A stretch of DNA of 13,495 bases from Hymenoscyphus infarciens (Eukaryota; Ascomycota; Leotiomycetes; Helotiales; Helotiaceae), in NCBI GenBank assembly GCA_001414345.1, contig LLCB01000662.1:1-13495 (forward strand), read 5' to 3'. This document shows, in pieces, positions 1 to 9,602 of this stretch. The first letter of the stretch is position 1. Every line of letters starts with the position of its first letter. The notes under the pieces were generated by a model. That model saw only the letters and a list, made by a program, of their open reading frames with translations. It had not been told where the DNA came from and ran no database searches. The translations under genes and the position numbers were made by a program.

Positions 1-475
1 CTTTAGTCTCTTATATACTAAAAGTAGATAGTTTCTAGTATATAATAGACTAAAGGTAGGTGGTTTTTAGTTTTTAATAGACTAAAAGTAGGTGGTTTTT
101 AGTCTATAATAGACTAAAAGCATATAATTAAATAATTAGTTAATTAGAAAGGTTATATAAAAGAGGACTTTTAGTCTATTATAGACTAAAAGTAGGTGGT
201 TTTTAGTCTATAATAGACTAAAAGCATATAAATAAATAATTAGTTAATTAGAAAGATTATATAAAAGAGGACTTTTAGTCTATTATATACTAAAAGTATA
301 TAAATTAATAATTAGTTAATTAAAAAGATTATATTAAAGATAATTTTAAGTTTATAAAAGACTAAAAATATATAAATAATTAATTAATTTATTAAAAAGA
401 TTATACTAAAGAAGACTTTTAGTCTATTAAATACTAAAAGTAGATGGTTTTTAGTTTATTATATACTAAAAGTAC
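1..475. repeat. Left flanking array of short palindromes
   Basis: This gene-free stretch holds about ten variants of a palindrome with arms TTTTAGTCTAT and ATAGACTAAAA. A perfect 23-bp copy lies at 97-119 and a perfect 25-bp copy at 168-192. Palindromes are joined by short linkers (GTAGGTGG type) or by AT-rich spacers containing ATTAGTTAATTAGAAA followed by TATATAAAAGAGGA. The same unit recurs at the right end of the window. Copies toward the inner edge are more diverged. No reading frame is supported. It could be a satellite or tandem MITE remains; the arm sequence matches the tips of the foldback element next to it. Confidence 0.9.
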
Positions 476-483
476 GTATTACA
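476..483. other. Left target-site duplication of the foldback element
   Basis: The 8 bases GTATTACA directly precede the left inverted arm. The right arm is followed by GTATTATA at 12,714-12,721. The single difference is CA to TA, the change RIP makes. An 8-bp duplication suits hAT-like elements and is also seen in some Mutator-like elements, so it does not by itself name the superfamily. Confidence 0.6.
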
Positions 484-694
484 GGTTTTAGTCTTTTTAG
501 TCACGTTTCTTTCAATGCCGTCAAAGGCCGATTTTACACGTGATACCTGCGCGCTGACAAAGCTCAAAAGGCGACGTGGTTATACCGACGTTAGACGAGT
601 CATATAGCCCTTAGGAGGGCTAGTCATAACGTTATAACCTAGCCCTTCTAAAGCTCGGGCTCGGTTAAATCGACATGCTCGTAGTGACTTTTCT
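484..694. repeat. Left arm of foldback/MITE-like element (inverted repeat)
   Basis: This arm of about 211 bp aligns with the reverse complement of 12,497-12,713. Shared blocks include TTTTAGTC at the tip, GGCCGATTTTA, CAAAGCTCAAAAGGCGACGT, CGTTAGACGAGTCATATAGC, TATAACGTTATAACCTAGC and GCTCGGGCTCG. Many differences are C-to-T or G-to-A (for example ACACGTGAT against ATACGTAAT). The left copy is the less mutated one and stands out by its near-normal G+C and surviving CpG, CpA and TpG. The innermost 30 bases match more weakly. An internal dyad TAACGTTA is present in both arms. No frame is supported. Confidence 0.88.
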
Positions 695-695
695 A

Positions 696-883
696 GTATC
701 CATACCAAGCAGCTCTTATATTATATAGCAGTAGCCTAGTATCCGGAGATAAGAGTCAAAGTATTATATTATATAGAGATAATAAAAGAGGAAACTAGCT
801 ATAAAAGGCCTTGAACATCTAAGTATAGGTAAAGTGAATTATTAGGCTAGATAAGCGCTAAAGCGATTATCGTCTTAATAACT
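696..883 (-). repeat. Left LTR (3' LTR of the minus-strand element)
   Basis: Same-orientation match to 12,311-12,496. The strongest block runs from about 729 (CAGTAGCCTAGTATC) through AAAGTATTATATTATATAGAGATAATAAAAGAG and GTATAGGTAAAGTGAATTA to GATTAT at about 870. The left copy keeps CCGG, TTGAACATC and other sites that read CTAG and TTAAATATC in the right copy, so it has suffered less RIP. Read on the minus strand, the element-proximal edge is close to TGTTATTAAG. The outer edge is less clear because the terminal bases are diverged. Confidence 0.82.
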
Positions 884-884
884 A

Positions 885-899
885 TCTCTCCTCTCTTTT
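885..899 (-). other. Polypurine tract beside the 3' LTR
   Basis: The minus strand reads AAAAGAGAGGAGAGA immediately before the left LTR. An uninterrupted run of 15 purines at this spot is where plus-strand DNA synthesis would be primed in an LTR retrotransposon. It fixes the element orientation as minus, in agreement with the reading frames. It also overlaps the last codons of the third ORF. Being purine-only with no TpG, it would not have been a RIP target. Confidence 0.75.
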
Positions 900-3800
900 A
901 GGTAGGTGTCCTTCTACTTATACCTATATTACTAATATAATTAGTTATATAAATATTTTAAAGTCCTCTCTATATTATAATCTCTTATAAATTAACCTAT
1001 AACCTTAAATATATACTCGTTTATAATATACTAATTCTACTTATCTATTCTTTACTTCTCTTAATTATTCTATTTTACTTTTATTAGCCTTTTCTTACTT
1101 TATCTTCTTAATTATCTTAACTTCTTTTATCTATTACTTATATTCTATCTTACTATTTAGATTAAAAAACTTAGTATTAAACTAGAGAGTAGAAGCCTCT
1201 ATTATAATAGAGTTTAATATTAGAGTTAGGTTTAAGTTAAAATTATTAAATACTTTAATACTAGAGCGTTATAGTATAAGAGTTATACTTAGCTCTTTAT
1301 TACTAAATAAGCTATCGACTATAGACTAGCTTCTTATATTAATAACTCTCTTCTTTAGAGGTACTAGTTTCTTTTTAGTTTAGTTTCCTAATACCCGACG
1401 TTATAAAAGAGTAGATATCTCCTTCGTATTCTTATTTAGCATTCTCTTACTAGCTTTTAGTACTTTTCCTTTTTCTCCTTAGCTTTTTATCTCTAGTTAG
1501 AGAATCTTTACTTACTCTCTTAGCTTAATCTTTAAAGTATAATTAATATTACTCGAAGTCTAGTATATATCTAATCGATTATATATTACTAGATATCCTC
1601 TTATAATCGCCTTCTAAAAAAGTACTTATTAGGCCTAATCTCTTCTTTCTAGCTTAGTTAATCTCCTCTTAAACGTTAATACTATGTTATCTCTTTCTTC
1701 TTTATTAATTAATTATTTAAGAGTAGCTATATAATCTCTAGTTATATTATTTAATTCCTATTATAATTCTATAAAGTAGTATATTTAGTTTATATAACTA
1801 TATTTTAAGTATAATACTAGATCTTAATATAATTTATATATCTTAGTCTTCTTTTCTTAAATTTAATCTTAAGTATCTTTTAATAACTTCTATTCCTTAG
1901 ATAATTACTATACCTCTTCTTAGATATCTATCTCTAAAAGGTTAAAAGCTTTTCTTTTTTATATATAGATTAGTAACTTAAATTACTCTTTTTCTTTATA
2001 AGATCTAAGATCCTTTTTATATTTATCTAATAGCTATTCTTTTACTCTAAAAAGGTTTAGATAAAGCTTTATAAGCTTTAACTTTAAGAATTCTTTTTAT
2101 AGTTTATTAATCTCTTTACTATTAAGAGTTAGCTAATTATCTCTTTACTATTTAATTATACTCTTTTTATACTCTCTTAAATAACGTCTCTTCTTATTAA
2201 ATACTTTACTTATATACTTATATTTCTTCTTACTTAATAATAATATCTCTATATCTCTTAAAGTAGATATTAGAAGGTCTTTTCTAGTTTCTATTCTATA
2301 TTTTAATACCTTATCCTTCCTAACTTATATTAATAATTAGGTTATAGACTTTATTTTCTTCTTTTTATAAGTAATAGTAACCTTTTCTCTACTCTTATCT
2401 AGTTTTAGATTATTATTATCTAACTCCTCTTCTCTATTTTCTATCTCTTCCTTTTATATAAGTTTCTTAAGTTAACTTACCTATAATACTTATAATATAT
2501 TATAATTTCCTTTTATAACTCTTAAAGAAAGCATATATAGATTTACTTCTAGTATTTTACTAATTAAGTTATTTAATTTATCCCTTCTTTCTAAAAGAGT
2601 TTCTTAACCTCTTATTACTAGCTTTATTTTATATTAAAGGTTCTTCTTATCCTTTCCTACTTTAGCTTAAGTCTTTAAGTCTATTTAAATATTCTTAAAT
2701 AATTATTAACTTATATAGTAGAAAGGTATATAGTTATAAGGTTTCTCTTTTCCTAAATATATTAGATAAAGTATTAGTATATTAAACATTAAATTATCCT
2801 TTTTTAAAGCTTCTTAAATCTTTATATTAATTATTTCTAACTAATTTAAGACTTTCTATTTAATAACGTTTAACTACTTAGAATCTCTTTTTATAATATT
2901 AAAAAGGTTAAGTAATATATAAAGTTAGTTTAATAGTTAATACTATTCTACTCTCTTAGTTTCTAGAATAATTTATAAGAGCTAGGTTATTTTAAGATAA
3001 ATCTCCTTTTTAAGATATATAATTCTAATAGTATTATACTTATTATTACTTAATCTCTTATCTTTTATAGTTTATATTAAGAATTCTTTCTTTAAATCTT
3101 TTTTATTAAATTAATAGATTATATTAGTTAACTCTTAAGCTATTAGTCCTTAGTAGAATATGTTTATAAACTTAGTATTCTTAAGTATCTTAGTTATATT
3201 CTCTTATAATATCTTTAATTCTTTATACTTTTTATCTAGCTTAAGTATAAATTATTTTCCTTATAATAGTAGTATCTTACCTTATATATAGTATACTAAA
3301 GGTTTTTATAAAGTTTAATATTTTATTAGTAGATAGATTTAACCTCTCTTAGTATAATAGAGTAAATATATATTAAGCTTACTAGCTATATTATCCTCTT
3401 CTTTTAATTCTTTAAGTTTATATAAACTATTAAAGTCTTCTTTAAACTAGCTTATTATCTTATCTTCTAATACTATATATTTATATTCCTCTTTCTTCTT
3501 TACCTTATCTATCTTTCTAATAACTAATTCTAACTTATATAAGTTATAATTAAAGTCTAAGTTATTATTTATATTATCTTTACTTTCTCCTTCTTCTACT
3601 TAGCTATTTATTATTAAATAGATATTAATTATATTTCTACTCTTACTTAATTAGCTTTTTAGCTTAGGCTAGTTACTAGAGCTAGCTTTCTTAGGTTCTA
3701 AGTAATAGTCTTTAATACTTAAAAAATTATCTATTTTATAATCTATCTCTCTTTCTAAATCTAATTTAATAAAGTAATAGAATAACTCTTTACTTTACTT

Positions 3801-4239
3801 TACTAAAATATAGTTATTTAGTAATAGTTAATCTTTTATAATAGTTATTTATTTAGATATAGATTTAACTTCTAAAATATTACTTATTCTAGTTATATTA
3901 AAAGTTATTAAATTTATAAGTTATTCTTAATTATTATAAGTTTATTTTTATATTATAGTAGTATATTTAATCTTAATAATACTTAGGACATTAGTACCTT
4001 TACCTTTATCTTTAATCTATAACTAGTTTCTATTTATCTCTAATCTATCTAAGAAGTCTTACCTCTTAAGTATTTAATTTAAGTTTAATATTACTTATTA
4101 TTAAGTAAGAGAAAGGTTATTATACTTAATCTAAAAGTTTTTAATCTATTATAATAAAGAAAAGTTATATTATATTATAAGATCTTAGGTTAAGCTTAGA
4201 GAGGATATATATATACTAAGCTCTACTTTAAAGCTTTAC

Positions 4240-4253
4240 TTTTTTTTTTTTTT
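4240..4253 (-). repeat. A14 homopolymer (sense) at the pol/third-ORF junction
   Basis: A run of 14 T on the plus strand, A14 in the sense of the element. It falls where the pol frame stops being the cleanest frame and the third ORF begins. It reads as a run of Lys codons in any frame. It may simply be a slipped mononucleotide tract, but such runs can also promote ribosome or polymerase slippage. Confidence 0.6.
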
Positions 4254-4896
4254 CTTAGCTTTAAAAGTAAAGTTTATCTTTTTACTCTCTATTCTTCCTA
4301 GATACCTTATTCCTCTATAGTTATAATTCTAAAATACTAATACTTAATCTCTTTATTATTCTCTATATATTAATATTTCTTACTTCTAAATATCTCTAAC
4401 TTCTTCTTTAATTATATTCTATAAACCTTCTATTATCTAATAAAGTATATCTTTACTAATATATCTTAATCTTCTCTCTTCTTCTTTAAAGAAGGTTTAA
4501 CTCTTTAACTAAACTATATAAGTCTATAGCTTAATCTTACTAGTATCTATTACTTATAGCTTCTTTTATTCCTTTATTAAGAGGGTGTTTATAAGTATAT
4601 AGTAGATTAGATAAGTCTATTATTTTTAATCTTTACTTTACTAATATCTTTCCTTTAATAATTATTACTTTTTACTCTTCTTTACTCTATTTTACTATTT
4701 ATATATAATTTATTATAATCGGTTTTAAGTCCTTATTAATTTTTATAATAGTTTTCTAATAGCTAATAATTTAATTATTCTTTAACTTCTTAATAAATTT
4801 TTTAATATAATTAAAGTAATATTTACTTATTAGTTTATATATTATAAGATCTTCTAACTATACTAATATATTATTTATACCTATCTTTCTAACTTA

Positions 4897-4914
4897 GTAT
4901 AGTCCTAACTATCT
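4897..4914 (-). other. Integrase GPY/F-like C-terminal motif
   Basis: The pol frame reads R-W-L-G-L-Y followed by Q-V, where the family has R-W-x-G-P-Y-x-V. The Pro position reads CTA, which is CCA after RIP, and the Trp reads TAG. This motif closes the integrase of many Ty3/Gypsy elements and marks the C-terminal DNA-binding region. Confidence 0.65.
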
Positions 4915-5388
4915 TAGCTCTAGTTTATAAGAGCGTTAACTATCTTATTATAACCTTTATAATAATACTAGGTTACTAAGTTTTAGTAAAGAGTTCTATA
5001 TTACTACTACCTCTACTATTTTAGTCTACTCTATTAACTATCTCTAATTTACTAATTCTTATATTTTATCTAATATAATAAGCCTTTCTTTAAACACTTC
5101 TTCTACTAACTAGCTTACTATTATTATAATAAATAACTTGATTCCTTTCTCTTATACTACTACTTCTATTAATACTATCTATAGTTAAGTTTCTACTAGT
5201 TAGTTAAATAATAAGTCTTAAGAGTTTTCTCTAAGTATAAGTTAAGCTAGAGTAAATTTATAAATATATATATCCTTTAACTATAACGCTACTTTAATTC
5301 TTATATAATACTTATTCTATTAGAATATCTTTACTAGTAAGACTTATAATTCTACTCTTAAAGCTCTTAAGAACATCTTTATATATAC

Positions 5389-5682
5389 TTCTACTAACTC
5401 TATAAATTAAGAGTATAATATAAGTATAAAGTATTAGTATACTCTATTCTTAGCTAACTTTATAAGAAATACCTCTCTAGTAAAATAAGTACTATTATTA
5501 TTATAAGCTACTCTTAGCTACTTAAATAGTCTTACTACCTATTATTAACAACTATATAATATATTTACTAATATTATAGCTTATTATAGTTTAAAAGTCG
5601 CCTATCTTATTATATAATTAACTATTAATAGTATAAATCTTACTCTTAACTTTACTACTAGTAAAATAAGACTAATATAATC
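5389..5682 (-). other. Integrase catalytic core, D-D-35-E
   Basis: The first Asp is at 5,680-5,682 in a W-D-L-V-G-F-D-Y-I context. The second is at 5,497-5,499, read as AAT (Asn) in N-N-S-T-Y-F, which fits D-N-G-T-x-F before RIP. The Glu is at 5,389-5,391 in E-L-V-E-V, 36 codons after the second Asp, which gives exactly 35 intervening residues. The first-to-second spacing is 61 codons, close to the family norm. The core would carry out strand transfer of element DNA. Confidence 0.8.
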
Positions 5683-5760
5683 AAATCCTACTAAATCCTA
5701 TAGTTATAAATATAAAATTAGTATAAGTTCTTTTATTAGCTTAAGAGGTCTTAAGAATTA

Positions 5761-5877
5761 GTAATTTAAATATAAATAGTAGTATATAGTAATATCCTTA
5801 GTTCTAATAGGCTACTAGAATCTTCTAATAGTTCTTCTTAGTATAAGTTTTTTTATAAAGTACTTATAAGAATTATA
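5761..5877 (-). other. Integrase N-terminal HHCC zinc finger, decayed
   Basis: A first His position reads Tyr at 5,875-5,877, in Y-N-S. A second is at 5,860-5,862 or 5,866-5,868. They are followed by R-R-F-W-W-P (ending 5,809) and K-D-I. The Cys pair reads Tyr at 5,770-5,772 and 5,761-5,763, spaced C-x2-C. CAT/CAC to TAT/TAC and TGT/TGC to TAT/TAC are the expected RIP outcomes. The F-W-W-P...D-I context between the His and Cys pairs is typical of Gypsy integrases. Confidence 0.7.
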
Positions 5878-6239
5878 TAATTACTAAAGTACTACTACTA
5901 CCTACTCTAGTATAATATAGAATACTAGTTTCCTAGCTTATTCTTAAAATACTAATTTTAAGTATAATAGTTTATTCTTTTCTAATATTATTAAATTTAT
6001 AGCTTACTTTTTAGTAACTTTCTTAAATAATTTAGTTAATATTCTTATATATAATATAGTACTTATAATTTTATATTCTAAAGTATTAGTATACTATAAG
6101 ATAAACTACTTTACTTATTATTCCTTCTTTTTTTAAATTTATTCTTAGATATTATTATAAATTAATTTAAGTCTTAAAGTTCTATTTATCTCTACTTCTC
6201 TATTTATAATTTTTAATACTATAACTAAAAGAGTAAATT

Positions 6240-6720
6240 CTTTAAATCCTACTAGATATTAATAAACTAGGTATCTAATAATTCTAGATAACCTATCTAT
6301 TACTACTAATAATTTCCTAGGTATATTAATAATTTTAAAGTTATACTTAGTAAGTCTTATTTACTAATAAATAATCTACTCTTTTATATTATTACTTTAA
6401 ATTACTATTATTAAAATAGAGTAATTAGTATATACTTTTACTAAGATATTTATTTCTTAAATAAAATAATATAATTCTTCTAAGCTTAGAAGTACTATAT
6501 AAGCTTCTTACTTAGTAGTATAATACTTTTACTATATTAGTATAAGTTAAAAAGATATAAATATAATAATATTTATTTTAGCTAGTTTTATAAACTTAGC
6601 TTCTATTCTAATTACACTTCTAAGTAATTAAAAAAGAATACCTTTATAGCTAGTCTCTAATATATTAGTTACTAAGTAATATTATAAATTACTATTCTTA
6701 GCTATAATAATATTTATATA
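6240..6720 (-). other. RNase H domain remnant
   Basis: The frame reads L-V-T-N (Asp to Asn at 6,664-6,666) followed by S-Y-K-G-I-L-F-Q, matching the T-D-A-S...G-V-L-F-Q opening of Gypsy RNase H. Y-T-T-K-Q-E-A at about 6,502-6,522 matches the family Y-S-T-T-E-x-E motif. The domain closes with I-D-R-L-S-R at 6,283-6,300, matching A-D-x-L-S-R. It would degrade the RNA strand of the RNA-DNA hybrid. Confidence 0.82.
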
Positions 6721-6779
6721 TACCTTCTTTTTTACTCTCTTAAAAGCCTATATATATTTTTCTAACTACTTAAAGCTAG

Positions 6780-7620
6780 TAACCTTCTATTACTATTTTA
6801 CTACTTCTCTTAATTAATAGTCTTCTATAATATAAGTTATTAAACTTTTAATAATTATTAAAAGGTCTATATATCCTAGTATATAATCCTTTAAGAATAG
6901 TAGTATAAATAGGAATTATTCTACTTTCTTAATACTTTTAGAAACTATATAATCTTAAATTATAGCTAGCTTATTAAGTACTAGCTTTAAGCTCTTTCTA
7001 GCTAGCTTTTAATATCTTAGACAGTTTAATTTAGTAACTATAAATTTTATCTTAAGTAGGCTTAGTATAAGCTTTACCTATACTACTCTTAGAAAGTAGT
7101 ATTCTCTTAAAAACTATATTAAAGTAAAGAAGTCCTTTATACCTTCTTAGTTATTATCTATAAAATATAAGAAATAAGTATCTTTACTAATATCTAATAG
7201 TACTAGTTTAGTATTTAGTCCTAGTATTACTAAGTACTTTAAATCTTTTAATTTAGAGTAAGTACCTAGTACTCTTATAAGTTCTTATTCTATTACTTAG
7301 TAGTAATACTATTCTAATATAGTCTAAAAAGCTGTTTTATACTAATAATTCTTAAATAGTTTTATAGCTTAATACTTATTACTAATATCTAATAAAAATA
7401 TATATCTTATATCTAGCTTTATAATTTATTATAAGATAGTTTTCTATTACTTTATTAAGTACTATAATTTTATTATAGCTTTATTTACTAAGATATAATT
7501 ATATACTATTCTTATTATATTTTTTTTTTTTAGAATTAATTATATTCTTATTAACTAAGAAGATTTATATTAGATAATTACCTTTACTTCTACTAATTTA
7601 AGTAGTAACTTCTTCTAATA
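6780..7620 (-). other. Reverse transcriptase domain remnant
   Basis: Motifs in order: K-K-K and a downstream N-Y-I-L-V-N (family R-x-x-x-D-Y-R-x-L-N) near 7,490-7,530; the first catalytic Asp at 7,387-7,389 in F-L-L-D-I-S; K-T-A-F-Q-T at 7,321-7,338; and F-I-D-N at 7,153-7,164. The last fits F-V-D-D with the second Asp (GAT after T) changed to AAT. The thumb region has E-Q-F-L, then F-L-K-D-Y-I-L-G-Y (family F-L-x...Y-I-P-G-x-A-D). It connects through F-K-W-L-E-K...A-F at 6,730-6,774 to RNase H. Confidence 0.85.
7520..7531 (-). repeat. A12 homopolymer (sense) within the reverse transcriptase
   Basis: Twelve T on the plus strand, read as Lys codons in pol at the family K-K position. The frame continues unshifted on both sides, so no slippage indel is apparent. 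Confidence 0.5.
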
Positions 7621-9359
7621 TTCTATCTTTTTTAATAACTATTTTATAATTAGTAACTTCTTTAAAGTATAATTATAATAGGTAGGAATTCTATATTTAA
7701 CTAGGTCTATTTTAGGCATTTTTCTAATATTATTTATAAAGATATTCTTTTATTAAAATAGTAATTTCTATAATATATACCTCTTTTCCTTTATATTTAT
7801 TAACTCTTTTATTATTTTATTTATAATATCTTTAATCTTCTTTTATTCTAGCTTATATAGTTCTTATACTTCTATCTACCTTTTCTTATATTATAAAGGT
7901 CTTTTAATAATAGAGAATCTATAAGTTATATTAAATATATCCTTTTCTTTATCTACCTTTTCTCTTTATATTAGACTTTTAGTACTAGCTTTAGTAATTA
8001 TTTATTAACTTATAAATATTCCTATTTTATTTTATCTAGTTTATTAGAAGTTTAAAATTTATATTTCTTTATCTATTTTAAATTCTAATATTTTATTATT
8101 AGATAGGTTAGAATTTTCTATAACCTTAACTACTTTTTTAAATCTTACTCTTTTTTTTATAAGATATACTTTAGTACTACTCTAGCTCTATTTTAGCGTC
8201 TTAGCTATAAATAGACTATTCTTATAATCTTTATTTTCTACTATTATAACTTCTTTTAAGAGTTATACTCTAATATTTATTACTTATTTCTAATTTCTCT
8301 ACTAACTACTTAATTTACTTTATAATAGTTTAATACTAGAATAATAGAAAAGGTTATCTTTATTAAAAGCTATAGTAATACTTAACTATCTTCTCTTCTT
8401 TTATAGATATATATATATAGGTTTAGATTCTAGTAATCTAGATATAGATAAAAGTATACTTTTAACTTCTACTATATTTAAGCTAACCTATTTCTCTTTT
8501 TTACTATTTAATTTCTTATTTTATATAGATTTTAGTATTATAGTAATAAATAGTTATACTTCTTACTAAGACTTTAACTCTTTTATTCTCTTCTTAACTC
8601 TTATCTTTCTCTTTCTATTATATAGCTAAGATTAATTTAATACTATTTTAATAGGCTTTATAAAGTAACTCTCTACCTTCTCTTATATATCTACTAACTA
8701 CTAATTATTTAATAGTAATTATATTAAAAGTGTTTTATCTTAGTTTCTTAATTATCCTAAGACGTCTTATAAGAGGACTAAATTCTTATATCTTTCTTTA
8801 AAATATTATACTTTAATAAATAATTATATTCTAGGTTTTAATACTTTTCTTTCTAATCCTCTCTCTCTTAGCTAGACTTTATCTTTATAAGTAGAGGCTA
8901 GGCCCTCTACTTATAGTTAGCTTTTAAACTAAACTATAGTCCTATTATTATAAATCGTCTAATTATTAGTAAATTAGTACTAGCTAGAGTACTAGCGTCT
9001 AAAAGTTTATTTCTATCTTTATATTCTTATTTAATCTTATCTTATAATTCTTTAAATATCTAATTAACTATTTCTTTATTCTTAGAATCTACTTTCTTAG
9101 TATATTCTTTAGTAACTTAGGCTAATACTTATATAGTTATATTATAAATATATTATACTATATCTTAAATTTCTATCTTATATATATAGACGATTTTTCT
9201 AGCTATAGATAATTCGCTATATAAAATGTTTAGATTAGTAACTACTTAAAAGACTTTAATCTTCTTAGTTAAGATAGTACTCTTAAGCTCTTTATATTTA
9301 CTTTCCTTTATCTTAATCTAATATTTCTTATTCTTATAATCTCTTATAATTCTATAATC

Positions 9360-9602
9360 TTATATCTACTATTAACTTAGTAATAATAAATATAAGGTTC
9401 TATCTAAGATAAGATATATATTAATAACTCTATTAATACTACTAATATATATATTAAAGTAGATAAAGTATTCTAATAGATAAAGTATTATATTAGCTAC
9501 TTTAATTATAATTAAATAGTCTAGTCTTAACTTATACTCTAAATTCTATACTACTAAATCTAGTATAAGGTTAATAATAAAACCTCTATCTAGTAATACT
9601 TA
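9360..9602 (-). other. Aspartic protease domain remnant
   Basis: The frame reads V-L-L-D-R-G-F-I-I-N-L-I, with the catalytic Asp at 9,588-9,590. GGA after GAT becomes AGA under RIP, so the original triplet is probably D-G-G, as in several Gypsy proteases. About 65 residues later comes L-Y-L-L-L-L-S (about 9,375-9,395), followed two codons on by W-I, matching the family Y-x-L-L-L-G-R-x-W close. The sequence then continues into R-I-I-R-D-Y. It is in the gag frame, not the reverse transcriptase frame. Confidence 0.72.

Larger units (their letters stand above)
882..4310 (-). pseudogene. Unidentified third ORF downstream of pol, decayed, about 1,100 codons
   Basis: Between integrase and the 3' LTR one minus-strand frame (codon first bases at coordinates leaving remainder 2 on division by 3) has far fewer stops than the others. 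By hand I counted 38 TAA/TAG in 440 codons from 1,861 to 3,180, about the density expected if they were Gln and Trp codons. The neighbouring frame in sampled 60-base rows has about 22 per 100. Rows at 2,161, 2,221, 2,341, 2,521, 3,001, 3,361, 3,481 and 3,721 have none. The conceptual product is rich in Lys, Glu, Leu, Ile, Gln and Asn, with charged heptad-like stretches at about 1,860-2,460 and 3,360-3,560 that suggest coiled coil. The start is uncertain (candidate former ATGs at 4,310, 4,292, 4,214 or 4,208). A TAG at 882-884 lies on the LTR edge. I recognise no domain, signal peptide or envelope-like membrane anchor. It might be a second structural protein, a captured gene, or an older nested gene. 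Confidence 0.6.
4250..8640 (-). pseudogene. pol: Gypsy pol remnant: reverse transcriptase, RNase H, integrase
   Basis: One minus-strand frame (codon first bases at coordinates divisible by 3) carries, in order, reverse transcriptase (about 7,620-6,780), RNase H (about 6,720-6,240), the integrase zinc finger (about 5,880-5,760), the DD35E core (about 5,700-5,380) and a GPY/F-like C-terminal motif (4,897-4,914). It would encode roughly 1,450 residues. Internal TAA/TAG codons sit where family alignments expect Gln, Trp or Arg. No indel is needed across the identified domains. The tail after GPY/F (about 4,890-4,250) is basic and charged, and I saw no clear chromodomain. The N-terminal edge is uncertain: gag-protease is in another frame and the hand-over lies between about 8.2 and 8.7 kb. 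The product would copy and integrate the element; it is inactive now. Confidence 0.85.

Noticed and set aside
1..475. CRISPR array (short palindromic repeats with spacers)
   Set aside because: The spacers are themselves repeated and AT-rich, unit lengths vary, the same array occurs on the other flank, and the overall signature is fungal RIP, not prokaryotic.
690..695. Definite target duplication of the LTR element
   Set aside because: TTCTA and TACTA match at only 4 of 5 bases, and the left LTR tip is diverged, so it is mentioned only as possible.
4250..4890. Chromodomain at the pol C-terminus
   Set aside because: A V-K-W triplet occurs near 4,690, but the remaining chromodomain pattern (aromatic cage and W-E-P) is not visible.
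9000..9420. Pol frame extended upstream through 9.0-9.4 kb
   Set aside because: That frame looks passably open but reads as an excess of Gln. The other frame carries the protease close and R-I-I-R-D-Y, with fewer stops, so I assigned this stretch to gag-protease.
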